From: Dehalobacterium sp040766325
GTDB taxonomy: Bacteria > Bacillota > Dehalobacteriia > Dehalobacteriales > Dehalobacteriaceae
Length of the DNA stretch: 64,000 nucleotides
Direction: 5' to 3'
Assembly: GCA_040766325.1 (NCBI GenBank)
Contig: JAXGQR010000007.1
Coordinates: forward strand, 62,001 to 126,000
Positions within the stretch are counted from its first letter, which is position 1. Each line of letters begins with the position of its first letter. The position numbers and the translations under genes were made by a program. Below, piece after piece: positions 38,152 through 47,371 of this stretch. The notes under the pieces were generated by a model. That model was not told the DNA's origin. It did no database searches and was given only the letters and a program-made list of their open reading frames with translations.

Positions 38152-39152
38152 CTAACCTTCATGGTTAATATCATCATTATTGATTGTATTAAACTCTTCT
38201 TTTTTTTCTTTGATAAATTTCCTGGCATTCTTCATGCCGCTCACACCTTTAAACAATAAGCGACACCCTCTTTTATCTACATATGTTCCAACTCTTCTTT
38301 TTGTATGTTGTAAATGTCAACACAATTAATCACTGTGTCCAAAATATTAAGTAGGTGTTCCTTATGTTGTGTTAACAAACCCACAAGGGGGACATTGTTT
38401 GATAAATGAGTACCAACAAAAAGACAATTCCCCACATGTAAGTTTCTTAAGAATAATTGTTCTTCCAATAAAATTTCCCCGGCGTTAATTCTACAAAGGA
38501 ACCATTTTCAATTTCTTTGTAAAGTACAGTTCCTGGCCATGCTGTTAATGTCATTACTCTGATTGTCTTAGGATGAATTTTGTTATACAACTCGGCAGTT
38601 TTTATAGCATGCTCCTGCCAGAATGCTTTTCCACCCAGTCCTAATATGGAACTAAGGGAGTAAGGAATGCCCACATGATCAAGTGTATGAAACGCGCTCA
38701 GCATATCCTCTATCGTTTCACCTTTATGACAATTTTTCAGAATTCTGGCGCTACCCGATTCTACGCCAATATAGAGATCACCTAAGCCTAAGCTTCTTAA
38801 TTCCAGTAACTCTTCCTTTGGTTTTTCTGTTTACATCGTCTGCCCGGGCATACATACTTATTTTTTGAATTTCAGGCAGGTATTGATGGATCATGCCAAA
38901 AATTCGTTTCAAAAATGCCGTTTTTAGTATAAGAGCATTTGCCCCCACCAAAAACACTGACTTTCTCTCTAATCTCAATTCGCTTAAATCCATGATTTCC
39001 TTTTCTATGCTCTCCATTGGTACCGTGGAAAATTTCACCAACTGGTTTTGGCAAAAAGTACATTTTCCATGGGTACATCCTTTCGTCACTTCCACCAATA
39101 AGCTGTTTGCTTCCAATGGAGGACGATAGTATAATTGTTCCTGGTTTTCCAT
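38152..39152 (-). CDS. Radical SAM protein, frameshifted two or three times
   Basis: Pieces in alternating frames join into one ~330-residue radical SAM protein. The cluster motif is VTKGCTHGKCTFCQN (Cx4Cx2C), followed by FLVGANALILK, then after a G insertion near 38820 DLYIGVESGSARILKNCHKGETIEDML, the HVGIPYSLSSILGLGG strand, and after a G loss near 38478 the C-terminal part to 38277. A further slip there would add DKRGCRLLFKGVSGMKNARKF to 38152; this last step is less sure. Start at 39152 has AAGGAG nine bases before. Family resembles Elp3/HemN-like oxidoreductases of unknown substrate, often selenium- or amino-acid-fermenter associated. Confidence 0.68.
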
Positions 39153-39277
39153 AATCCCATTCTCCTTTTTCATCTGACCCCCGTATTCCCGGACCTAGTA
39201 TCGGGCTTCTTCCCCATTCCTCTGACTCCTTTATCCCTGGGTAATTCATATAATGTTGCGCCCTACCAGGAAAAAAT

Positions 39278-39314
39278 AAGTGGTGATTAGGTTTCAATTG
39301 CCAAATCACCACTT
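39278..39314 (-). terminator. Terminator after the grdB-like gene
   Basis: Perfect 11-base stem AAGTGGTGATT / AATCACCACTT, followed on the reverse strand by ATTTTTTCC. It lies 50 bases past the stop at 39366, again placing the end of the grdB-like gene after its UGA. Confidence 0.88.
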
Positions 39315-39365
39315 AAAGAGTTGGAGAAATCCATCTCGACCACCAATGACTATGACCTACTACAT

Positions 39366-40655
39366 TTAGCTTTCAAGTTTCAACTTATCCAATGCTTCAC
39401 GCGTTAAATCTAATCGAAATTCTTTTTCCTGTTCCAACGGAAGGGAAGGATCTCCAAGGGGATGAATGATGCTTGGAGAGAAACACAGACGCTTAATACC
39501 GACGGATATTGCCACAACACCCATATTTGTGATCTGAACTACCGGATAGCCGCTGGTTTCCAGTTCTTTTGCTATTGTTGCACCGCAACGAGTACTGGTA
39601 CCTCAGGTTGATGTGAGAACAATGGCATCAACTCCCGAATTTTTCAGGTGGGCAATGATCTCTTTCGCAATTTTTTTGCCGTTTTCAGTAGATCCGCCCA
39701 GACCGGTCGTAGACATAAATTCATCATATATTTTCCCTATATAACCCTGTTCCTCCAATTTGCGCATTGCATCCAGGGGAATAAGACGATCTGGATCATC
39801 TACAACGTATTTACCGTCATATCCGGGATGATTGACGATCCAGTCTCCGCCTTTGAGATCGTTCTGTTCCTTTAAGGAATAGGAAGCAAAACGATCTGCA
39901 TTAAAGGCAGGCATTTTATCCGGATTGCCTGTTGGATAAAGGCCGCCGTCGGTAATCATGGCAATGGTTGCTTTGGATAAATTCTTAATGGGTTCAGCAA
40001 ATTTAATATCCATATCTGCATTAACCGGTACTTCTGTTTGATAAGGACGGCCGTAAAACCGATCAAGTGCAATATCAACCAGTCGTTTTGCCCCGTTATA
40101 CTCTGCCCGGACACAGCGCATAATGTTGCGCCTGATGTAGCCCTCAGCTTCCGGACTTCCGATTTCCTCATGATTCACTAATTTGGTCGCCAGCTTCGCG
40201 ATATTCTCCAGATCTGATTTCATCGTGCGAGCATTCATTCCTGTTTCCACGATAAACAAATACCTCTTATATATTTCCACACCGGGATTTTCCGGATACA
40301 TGGCGGTAATAGCCGGAACACCTAACTTATTTTGACTGGTTACGCATACAGAACCGCAGGCAACTCCGTAGCGCCCTGCATTAAAAGCCGGCCCGGCTAC
40401 AACCAAATCTGGCTTGAACTTGGCAATTTCATCTACAACTTGCTCAGTTACCTGCTCAAGTTGTTCTGCGATGTAGTTGTCACCGCAGATGATTGTTGCC
40501 ACTATTTCAAATTGATCGCCTAAGCAAGACTCAAAAATTTTCCCTGGTCCAACAGCCCCTTCTTTGACTTCTATTCCCATGTCAGCAGTATCTTCACCAC
40601 CGTACTGGCCAAAGAATTGGTTGATATAATGAACGACTTTAAATTTGTCAGCCAT
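39366..40655 (-). CDS. GrdB-like selenoprotein B of glycine/sarcosine/betaine reductase type (UGA at 39603-39605)
   Basis: Substrate-specific subunit family of the glycine/sarcosine/betaine reductases, where Sec attacks the substrate and releases the amine. The frame gives 350 residues to UGA (KFKVVHYINQFFGQYGGED, VAGPAFNAGRYGVACG, ending DAIVLTST). It continues UGTSTRCGATIAKELETSGYP and IIHPLGDP for 78 more to TAA at 39366: 429 residues, the family length. The canonical motif is TSTUGTCTRCG; here the middle Cys is Ser. A hairpin follows the UGA. Partner GrdE-like gene is 29 bases upstream. No grdA, grdC/D or thioredoxin genes are in the window, so the exact reaction is open. Confidence 0.9.
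39560..39605 (-). promoter_or_regulatory. SECIS-like element at the grdB-like UGA
   Basis: After the UGA the mRNA can fold with an outer stem CCAGU/ACUGG and a perfect inner hairpin GUUGC-GGU-GCAAC whose loop lies about 20 bases downstream, within the spacing of bacterial SECIS elements. Confidence 0.65.
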
Positions 40656-40684
40656 GATGTGTATCCTCCTTTTCTACAATTTTT

Positions 40685-41957
40685 TTAAAACTTAAAGGAT
40701 GTATACATGGAAGCGCCAATCTGATTAAGCCCGCCTCGGACCATCCAGTTATTCGTTTTTACCGGCCCGTCAAGAGGAGTATCTTTAAAAGGGACATAAT
40801 CGATGCATTTTCCAATGACCCGATCTATTTTAGGTAGATCTAAAGGCTGCAAACAGCCGGCAGAAATAATAACCTTGGCATTAGGTGTATTAAAAAGCAA
40901 TCCCTCTTCGCTGCCCATACTGGTCGCTAAAGCTTCCGTCTGAATCATAGCCACCTGCACTCCTGCTTCCTCGCAAAGATCACATACCGTTGCACAATCA
41001 ATCTGAGGATGTCCGCCGCTTTCTTTGGTGATCAGTAAAATATCGGTATCGAGAATATCTTTTGCCAGCCTGGTGGTAAAAATAGCGTTTCTAAATTTGT
41101 TTTCCATAGCGAAATGGACAGTTGCCACAATAATTCCGACAAAATTCAGATCTTTGCCATGACGACTGTAAAGTTCTTCGATAATAGGCTGATTCTGATA
41201 AAAGTAAGTTGGTGAGGAGTTGACGATCTGATCATGATTAAAGTTAATTAACGCACCATCGAGGATTTCATTGGGGTCCAATATCGTAGGAAATGCTTCC
41301 ATAGCATCGCTGCCATAGAGACGATCGGTTTGAATACGTTCCAAATTACAATTATACATGACATAAGCGATGCGGGGCAGTAATTTCCCCTCCTGATCCT
41401 CGAAGTCGCCCTTGGTAAGATGATAGTCTTTAATTTCGTCAGGCACGCAGTTGATGGCGGAAGTGGCAAGAGCCTTGGCAATCTTCAGTGAAGCCTGCTT
41501 CTGTGCATCCATATAAGTATATTTGTCCACACCTTCTGCCGGTTGGGCAATCAATACTACGTGAATCATTTGAGAGAAAGCCGTATGTTCGGCAGCAGGA
41601 CCTGACATATCGATCAAATGACCATTGACTTTCATCATTTCGTAGGTTTCGGTGACAACAACACCGCGCAGAAACAGAGATTTTCCTGTGCCCACCCGAA
41701 CCATATCACCTAATAAACCGGGAAATGTTGCACTTTCATGATCAACTTTGACCATAGGCTGAATCACATCACCGGCACTGGCAATACGACAGCTATCGCC
41801 AGGGAAAGCCAGTTCAAGATCGACGCTTTTGAATCTGCTATCAGAAACCATTTTTAAAATTTCTTCTTTGTTGATAAATAATTTGTGGCCTTCTTACATA
41901 TGTTTTATCTGCAAAACCCACATCATGAATATCAACAAACAGTTTTTGTAAACTCAT
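40685..41957 (-). CDS. GrdE-like proprotein homologue, one frameshift, pyruvoyl cysteine apparently absent
   Basis: Family of the glycine/sarcosine/betaine reductase component B proprotein, normally cleaved at Asn-Cys to give a pyruvoyl subunit. Translation starts at 41957 behind GAAAGGAG (SLQKLFVDIHDVGFADKTYV). It slips by one base near 41890 into the main frame (GHKLFINKEEILKMVSDSRFKSVDLELAFPG) and ends at 40685 after NNWMVRGGLNQIGASMYTSF. In the repaired ~424-residue chain, the position of the processing Cys (about 242, before ..TYxxQNxPIIEELYxRHGKDL) reads GALINFNH, Asn-His instead of Asn-Cys. The family assignment is firm; loss of processing is my inference from remembered family sequence. 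Confidence 0.82.
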
Positions 41958-42121
41958 GCTGCAAACACTCCTTTCAAAATTTGGCTTTTGGAATATAACC
42001 CTTAAGGTAAAAGCTTTATAGATATCGTATTAGTGTATTAACGTCTTATTGTGTATAACATGGATAACACCGATCGTAACGAGTTTTCTAACCATAGATT
42101 ATTTTTTAAGATGAATTAAGG

Positions 42122-43564
42122 TTAGTTAATCAACCCCAGCAATTGCCAATAAGGTACGCTAACCAGCAAGCCAATAATTGTGACAACTGTGTAAGCAAAA
42201 CAATATTTAATCGTTTGCTTGTAACCAATCAATTCTTCTCCTCCCGCTGATTCAAAAGCAGCAATGAACTGAATATTTTGATAATATACTACCCATGGCA
42301 TAACAGAAACATAGGCCGTAATCCCTGCAATCCACGGGCTGATACCTGCGTTAAGGCAGAAGGGCGTCAGGATAACTATAAAAAGGGTAAATGCAGTCAT
42401 ATGATCAACAATAATCAGACGGATAACAAACATGGCAATTGCTGCCGTAAAAACAAAAAGATATGGGTTGCCCGTAACTCTTTCCATATAAGGTCCAAAA
42501 GTTTCCCCGATCCATGCTGGAATCCCTACAGTGGAAAGTACGGTAGCCAAACCCATAACTCCTCCGGCAAATGTAATCAAACCCCAATTTATTTTTGTAT
42601 TATAATCCTGCGGCGATATGACTTTAAAGGCGATGAGGAGAGCACAACCGACTATAGCCGGAATAGCTGCAGGAATCTTGGTAATCGATTCCAACACCCA
42701 AAAAATCACACACAGCGCTAATATTGTTAATGTAACTTTTTCATCTCGCGACATAGGTCCAAGTTCTTCAAGCTGTTTTTTGACACTATCTTTAGGAAGA
42801 GGTGTCTCTTCATCAGGCTTATAGAGCTTAATTATTGAAAAAAAGCAGCCTATCAAAAATACGATCGCCCACGGAATCATGACCATGAACCAATATGTCC
42901 ATGTAAACTGCGCCTGTACATCCGTTGGCAACAAAGCGTGAATCATATAACCAAAAAAGGATGCACTGATAAAAATTGGTCCTGTCAGAGAGAAGCCGCT
43001 ATACATAGCAGAAAATAGACCGCCCATCCCCTTGGATCCTGGCTTAAACCCTAATTTCTGGCCAATTCCTGCAGCCATGGGACCAGCAATAGTAACCTTC
43101 GCCATTGTACTGGGAATTAATGGGGCAATCAATGTCCCTGACGCCATTAATGCCATAACTTGACCCTTAAAATTAGGCGGGAATACTCTCATCGCCAGTA
43201 ATGCGATTCGTCCAAGTAATCCGCTCTTGGTAACAGCAGCACCAATACCAAAAACGCCGATCAGCAACCAGATTGTTTTGCCGGCAAATGCGCCAAAAGC
43301 AGTTTCAAAAGGTACGATGCCTAAAAGAAACCATGCACAGCACATTAAAAGCATGACAACAAAATTAGGCATAGGGTTAAATATCCAGTTAATAATTGCC
43401 CACATCAACAGTCCCAAAGTCCACATAGCCAGTGTTGTCAAACCTGCAGGAGGTGGGATAAATGCTATGATTACACCGATAATGATCGCTGCAATTTCAC
43501 TGTAAAATTTTTTTTGAGAAATATTAAGCTTTTTGTCTTTTCGACTCTCTATAGAAGGCTCCAT
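42122..43564 (-). CDS. DASS-type anion transporter
   Basis: A 480-residue carrier with about 12 membrane segments, of the divalent-anion:sodium symporter (CitT/SdcS) superfamily. Typical stretches: FIPPPAGLTTLAMWTLGLL, WLLIGVFGIGAAVTKSGL, ASGTLIAPLIPSTMAKVTIAGP (the SNT-like helix hairpin has Ser-Thr), and near the end NAGISPWIAGITAYVSVMPWVVYYQN. Known members move dicarboxylates, tricarboxylates, sulfate or sulfonates. It opens the operon that continues with grdE/grdB-like genes and probably imports their substrate or a precursor. Promoter region derives from a duplication (see 43727-44211). Confidence 0.82.
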   Translation of the reverse strand: MEPSIESRKDKKLNISQKKFYSEIAAIIIGVIIAFIPPPAGLTTLAMWTLGLLMWAIINWIFNPMPNFVVMLLMCCAWFLLGIVPFETAFGAFAGKTIWLLIGVFGIGAAVTKSGLLGRIALLAMRVFPPNFKGQVMALMASGTLIAPLIPSTMAKVTIAGPMAAGIGQKLGFKPGSKGMGGLFSAMYSGFSLTGPIFISASFFGYMIHALLPTDVQAQFTWTYWFMVMIPWAIVFLIGCFFSIIKLYKPDEETPLPKDSVKKQLEELGPMSRDEKVTLTILALCVIFWVLESITKIPAAIPAIVGCALLIAFKVISPQDYNTKINWGLITFAGGVMGLATVLSTVGIPAWIGETFGPYMERVTGNPYLFVFTAAIAMFVIRLIIVDHMTAFTLFIVILTPFCLNAGISPWIAGITAYVSVMPWVVYYQNIQFIAAFESAGGEELIGYKQTIKYCFAYTVVTIIGLLVSVPYWQLLGLIN

Positions 43565-43726
43565 GATAACACTCCTTTCTATTTTGACCCTTTAGACTTT
43601 AAGAAATAAAAGTATTTCTCCTTTTTATATCTTCTCTCGTTCCTTCCCTCCTTTACTTAAAGTTTTTCTTAATCCTTCATCCACTCCTTTCTTTATTGAT
43701 TAATGCTTTCACCTAGCCTCGTCAAA

Positions 43727-44030
43727 GCTGTCTCAAGGGTCTGCTCAAGGGTGTCTAATTTTGCCACTGTTTAACCCAAGTGCACATAAACATCGTTTCT
43801 ATGATATAAGTTAAAATCAGAACCAAAAGGATAACAATTTTCTTTCGGTATCTAACCAACCACAAGTAGGTTGTGAGCATGGGATCATACGCAAGAGAAG
43901 TATTGTCCAAAAACATCTCTACATTACAGTTGTTTTCTCTTAAAGCTTTAATCGCTTATATCGCAGCTCCTCCCTTACCAATAGTTGCTATGATATTAGA
44001 CTTGGCCATAACGAATTATCACCGAACTTA
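43727..44030 (-). pseudogene. Decayed copy of the first ~95 codons of the FAD oxidoreductase gene
   Basis: This stretch is alignable base by base with 50518-50808, the 5' part of the intact FAD oxidoreductase gene: for example AACATCGTTTCTATGATA, AGTTAAAATCAGAACCAAAA and GGAGAAGTATTGTCC-like runs are shared in the same order. It carries several small gaps and substitutions that destroy the frame, so it is not translated. With the matching upstream region it forms one duplicated block of ~485 bases in front of the DASS carrier gene. The stretch 43565-43726 shows nothing else but the carrier's leader. Confidence 0.85.
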
Positions 44031-44211
44031 TTATTTACCAAATGTTTACCTATAAGTAACCTTCGAGTTACTTGTAGGTAAACTATTCGCCTTTAGGGTT
44101 TTCCCCTTCTTTAAATGATATTTTATTAAATTATTTTTATAACATTAATATTTAGATAAATTTTTTTTATGTTTCACCATTTAAGAAAACTGTTTGACAT
44201 GCTCAATTATG
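44031..44211. repeat. Duplicated control region, copy B
   Basis: Continues the duplicated block upstream of the pseudogene and matches 50809-51046: the long palindrome, the stretch CTTCTTTAAATG-TATTTT and the exact stretch CTGTTTGACATGCTCAATTATG are all kept in order. The similarity stops at 44211, inside what is the TetR promoter in copy A, so the TetR-side -10 is missing here. Confidence 0.82.
44044..44083. promoter_or_regulatory. Long palindrome, copy B, upstream of the DASS-grdE-grdB operon
   Basis: GTTTACCTATAAGTAAC-CTTCGA-GTTACTTGTAGGTAAAC, 17-base arms with a single G-T type mismatch. Compared with copy A (50890-50927), three positions in one arm are changed together with their partners in the other arm, so symmetry is kept. 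Confidence 0.8.
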
Positions 44212-44252
44212 TGAAAAACACAGATAGCAAATTGTGATAAGATAAAAATTAT

Positions 44253-44295
44253 GGGCTGTGTCATAAGCACAAGCATGTTGCTTATGACACAGCCC
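44253..44295 (-). terminator. Perfect 17-base hairpin, terminator-like
   Basis: GGGCTGTGTCATAAGCA / TGCTTATGACACAGCCC with a 9-base loop, followed on the reverse strand by ATAATTTTTATC. It overlaps the end of a small open fragment (44282-44476). Hairpins of this kind often close transposase genes, but none is recognisable here. Confidence 0.7.
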
Positions 44296-44476
44296 TTTCT
44301 AACTTGCGGATTTTAAAGTTCCTCTTGCCCCTTTTGATAAAATCACCTAATGTCCGATTACGGATGTTAATCATATTGTTAAAAAATATACACGTAAGGA
44401 AGACGAAAACTATGTCGGCAGTTGCAAAAAATGGCCCATAACAAGATTTTATAGGGCAATACCTAGGATCGGAACT
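44282..44476 (-). other. Open fragment, 64 codons, unrecognised
   Basis: Between the second UroD gene and the duplicated block the reverse strand stays open for 64 codons. It includes a hydrophobic stretch (ADIVFVFLTCIFFNNM) and a basic end (NRTLGDFIKRGKRNFKIRKL) whose stop lies inside the hairpin at 44253-44295. There is no good start or ribosome site. It looks like the 3' end of a lost gene or mobile element. The remaining bases of the 43565-44505 gap hold the duplication and nothing else I can name. Confidence 0.35.
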
Positions 44477-44505
44477 TTAAAGATCCGTCTTTTTTTACAT
44501 TATAG

Positions 44506-45564
44506 TTAATTCCAACCATTGACTCTGGCTGCTTTCACCATCTGAAAAACATTAATGGGCGGTGAATAAGCAGGAATGTCACAACCAGGCATCAGAGCAA
44601 AACCGGCAAGATCCTTTCCTTCTTCTATGGATTTTCTGCTGTCCTCCAACACTTGGTCGGGATTTCCGCTTCTGATAATCAAAGGATCCACATGACCACC
44701 CATAATATGGTTCGGGAGATGTTGAGCCGCAAATTGTAAGGGAGTCTCTATCCCAAAGCTGAAAAGACTCTTTTGAGGCCAGGGCATCTTGCCGAAGTAT
44801 GGCAGATTAGCCTTTTGCTCACTGCAAAGATGGGAAAAACATTTTTTTATCCCTGCCTGAGAAAATTTATCTAGCATTTCATTCATGTAGGGAAAAACAA
44901 ACTCCTCGAAATGCTTAGGCGAAATCAACTTATTGCTTTCGGTGGCGCACCCCACAATGGGCATCAAATTTTCAGCACCAAATTTTTTGATCCACTGGTC
45001 ACACAATTGTAGAGAAAAATCTGTAGAAATTCTGGATAGGTGATGTACAATTTCCGGCGCCTCAATCATCCACATCATTAGTTTTTCCACGCCCACCATA
45101 CAGGAAGCCATAGTCAAAGGACCATTAGCTTGAAAAGAAACAGGAACTCCTTCTTCTGCCTGGTAATTGGAAAACTCCAGATTAATAGGAATACAGCCTG
45201 CCTCAAGTATGTTCTCCGGCACCTGAAGTTTTTCCGCTTGCTCCATGGTTTCCGCAGCATATTTGGCAACAACCGGCGACTCTCCTTCTTTTCTGGGCAG
45301 ACGAATCTCGCCGCCAAATTCCCAGCCTCCGTACATGGCATAAGCATAGATATTCAGCCGATCATATCCGTAGAATTCCGCCGCCCGGGTTTGTGCCTTA
45401 AAACTTGCTTTTCCATTTTCATAGACTTCAGAAATAGGGATTCCGTTTACCACCGCAATGTGCCCAAACATAAAGGGAATCACGGGAACACGATCTAATT
45501 CTTCTCCTTTAAACATGGCTACTACCCTTTGATCAGACTGCATTTGGTCACTCATGTTTAACAT
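44506..45564 (-). CDS. MtaA/UroD-family methyltransferase-like protein, paralogue 2
   Basis: A 352-residue protein of the uroporphyrinogen decarboxylase superfamily, on the MtaA/MtbA/CmuA side that transfers methyl groups to or from corrinoid proteins. Seen: ELDRVPVIPFMFGH near the start, the Zn-type pair FSHLCSEQ (His-x-Cys) and LMPGCDIPAYSPPINVFQM (Cys), as in methylcobamide:thiol methyltransferases. True uroporphyrinogen decarboxylase motifs are missing. It is clearly a duplicate of the next gene (same length, shared MYGGWEFGGxxxxPRKEGE and ESNKLISPKHFEEFV), 94 bases apart. No corrinoid protein gene is in the window. Confidence 0.82.
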   Translation of the reverse strand: MLNMSDQMQSDQRVVAMFKGEELDRVPVIPFMFGHIAVVNGIPISEVYENGKASFKAQTRAAEFYGYDRLNIYAYAMYGGWEFGGEIRLPRKEGESPVVAKYAAETMEQAEKLQVPENILEAGCIPINLEFSNYQAEEGVPVSFQANGPLTMASCMVGVEKLMMWMIEAPEIVHHLSRISTDFSLQLCDQWIKKFGAENLMPIVGCATESNKLISPKHFEEFVFPYMNEMLDKFSQAGIKKCFSHLCSEQKANLPYFGKMPWPQKSLFSFGIETPLQFAAQHLPNHIMGGHVDPLIIRSGNPDQVLEDSRKSIEEGKDLAGFALMPGCDIPAYSPPINVFQMVKAARVNGWN

Positions 45565-45658
45565 CTCCTTGAGAAAAAGTATTTTTTAGATTTTTCTCAA
45601 ATATAATTAGCCCGATTTCATATACACTTTAATAAAATCCTTACGAAAACGGCCCTCT

Positions 45659-46714
45659 CTAATAACGTCCAAACTCCCGGGCGGCTTTCATCATTTGAAA
45701 AACATTTATGGGCGGGGAATAGGACGGTACATCACAGCCGGACATGAGGACATATCCGCCGGGAAGATCCTTGCCTTCCTCGATGGACTTACGGCATACC
45801 TCCAAGGACTGCTCAGGAGTACCTTTCATAATAACAACAGGATCAAAATTACCGGCAATAATTTGACCGGGCAGCATTTCCGCCGCTGTCTTCATAGAAA
45901 CTTCAGGTCCAAAACTGAAGATGGATCTCTTAGGATAGGGTACCTGGGCCCAAAATGGCAGATTCTTAGTTTGTTCACTGCAAATATGAGTAAAGAAACT
46001 TGGTACACCCATTTCTACCATCTTGCCAACCTGTTCTTTTAAATCAGGCAGGACAAATTCTTCAAAATGTTTAGGTGAAATCAGTTTATTACTTTCTGTA
46101 GCTGTGCCTACAAAAACCGATAATCTCTCCGGACCAAACTCTTTTACCCAATGTTCCGCTACCTTTAGATTAAATTCCACACATTTCTTGATTACTCGGC
46201 GCACCAATTCCGGACTTTCTATCATCCATATCAGCATTCTCTCAACACCGATAATGTTGCCGGCCATGACAAAGGGAGAACTGCCTGGGAAAGTTATAGG
46301 CATGCCGTGTTTCTCCTGCAATCTAGCAAACTCTAAAGCAATTGGTATAGAACCGGCTTTCAGAATGTCGTTGGGAACCTCAAGTTTTACGGCATCTTCT
46401 TCTGATTGTACCGGATACCTGGTAACGGTAGGTGCTTCCCCTTCCTTTCGGGGAAACTTCACATCTCCGCCAAACTCCCAGCCTCCATACATGGCATAAC
46501 CATAGGTATTACCCCCGTCATAACCGTACATCTCCCGTGCGCGGGTTTGAGCATTAAAACCGGCTTCTGCATTTTCAAAGAGTTCTGCAATAGATATCCC
46601 ATTAATCACAGCAATATGGCCGAACATAAAAGGTATCACAGGCACACGATCCAACTTTTCTCCTTTAAATAAGGCAGCCATTCTCTCTTGAGATGTCATC
46701 TGATCTTTAAACAT
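45659..46714 (-). CDS. MtaA/UroD-family methyltransferase-like protein, paralogue 1
   Basis: A 351-residue paralogue of the gene to its left, with the same zinc-ligand pattern: FFTHICSEQ and LMSGCDVPSYSPPINVFQM. The two differ throughout the barrel, which suggests different methyl donors or acceptors or a heterodimer. It lies 82 bases beyond the Fe-S subunit gene on the same strand, so the molybdoenzyme and the methyltransferases are probably one transcript. Confidence 0.82.
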   Translation of the reverse strand: MFKDQMTSQERMAALFKGEKLDRVPVIPFMFGHIAVINGISIAELFENAEAGFNAQTRAREMYGYDGGNTYGYAMYGGWEFGGDVKFPRKEGEAPTVTRYPVQSEEDAVKLEVPNDILKAGSIPIALEFARLQEKHGMPITFPGSSPFVMAGNIIGVERMLIWMIESPELVRRVIKKCVEFNLKVAEHWVKEFGPERLSVFVGTATESNKLISPKHFEEFVLPDLKEQVGKMVEMGVPSFFTHICSEQTKNLPFWAQVPYPKRSIFSFGPEVSMKTAAEMLPGQIIAGNFDPVVIMKGTPEQSLEVCRKSIEEGKDLPGGYVLMSGCDVPSYSPPINVFQMMKAAREFGRY

Positions 46715-46796
46715 AACTTCCCCCTTACTTTTTATTTTGCTTTTGACTGTCGCTGCAGCAAAAGATTGTCATTTGTTACATCATTGCTAAATTTAA

Positions 46797-47321
46797 TTAC
46801 TTAATCATGATTCCTTTTTGCACCGCTCGGCTTAATCTTTCTGCCGCCTTTTCCTCTACCTGTCCGGATAACTCATTTACCGGACCAAATTTCAAGGCTT
46901 TCGTGGGGCAAATATGTACGCAAGCCGGCTCCAAACCATGCTTTACCCGCTCAGCGCACATATCACATTTTTCCATTTTGCCATTTTTGCCAAATCTCGG
47001 CACTCCAAAGGGACAGGCCATGGAACAGCTATGACAGCCAATACAAAGCTCCTGCCGCATTAGTACCATGCCTGTTTCCCCATCCTGACAAATCGCACCG
47101 GTAGGACAAGCGATAAGGCAGGGGGCATCTTGGCAGTGCATACAGGCCATAGAAATAAAGATAACCTGTTCTTCTGGATAATTATTTTCTTCAACCTTAA
47201 AAACCCTCCTCCAGGCATCGTGCTCATATTCTATTTCCAGGTCATTTTGATCCATGCATGCCACGGTACAAGCCTGACATCCTGAGCAGCGTTTTAGATC
47301 CAGGTAAAAGGCATATTCCAT
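46797..47321 (-). CDS. Four-cluster ferredoxin subunit of a molybdopterin oxidoreductase (DmsB/HycB type)
   Basis: A ~174-residue electron-transfer subunit with four Cys groups: CSGCQACTVAC, CMHCQDAPCLIACPTGAIC, CIGCHSCSMACPFG and CDMCAERVKHG..PACVHICPTKAL, the four-cluster arrangement of DMSO-reductase family B subunits. No Tat or Sec signal and no membrane anchor, so it works in the cytoplasm. The ATG at 47321 is set by AAAGGAGGGTGAAAATA. It follows the catalytic subunit gene. Confidence 0.9.
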   Translation of the reverse strand: MEYAFYLDLKRCSGCQACTVACMDQNDLEIEYEHDAWRRVFKVEENNYPEEQVIFISMACMHCQDAPCLIACPTGAICQDGETGMVLMRQELCIGCHSCSMACPFGVPRFGKNGKMEKCDMCAERVKHGLEPACVHICPTKALKFGPVNELSGQVEEKAAERLSRAVQKGIMIK

Positions 47322-47371
47322 TATTTTCACCCTCCTTTAATAAATTTCATTTAAACGGTAATACCGGCAGA

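Noticed and set aside
40685..41957. Programmed frameshifting as explanation for the grdE-like break
   Set aside because: The break has no slippery heptamer or stimulating structure and resembles the many other one-base indels here.
43873..44055. 60-codon + strand open frame in the duplicated block
   Set aside because: It is the antisense strand of the decayed FAD oxidoreductase copy.
44506..46714. Annotation of the UroD-family pair as haem-pathway uroporphyrinogen decarboxylase
   Set aside because: The Zn-type His-x-Cys and distal Cys motifs, the tandem paralogy and the lack of other haem genes favour MtaA/CmuA-like methyltransferases.
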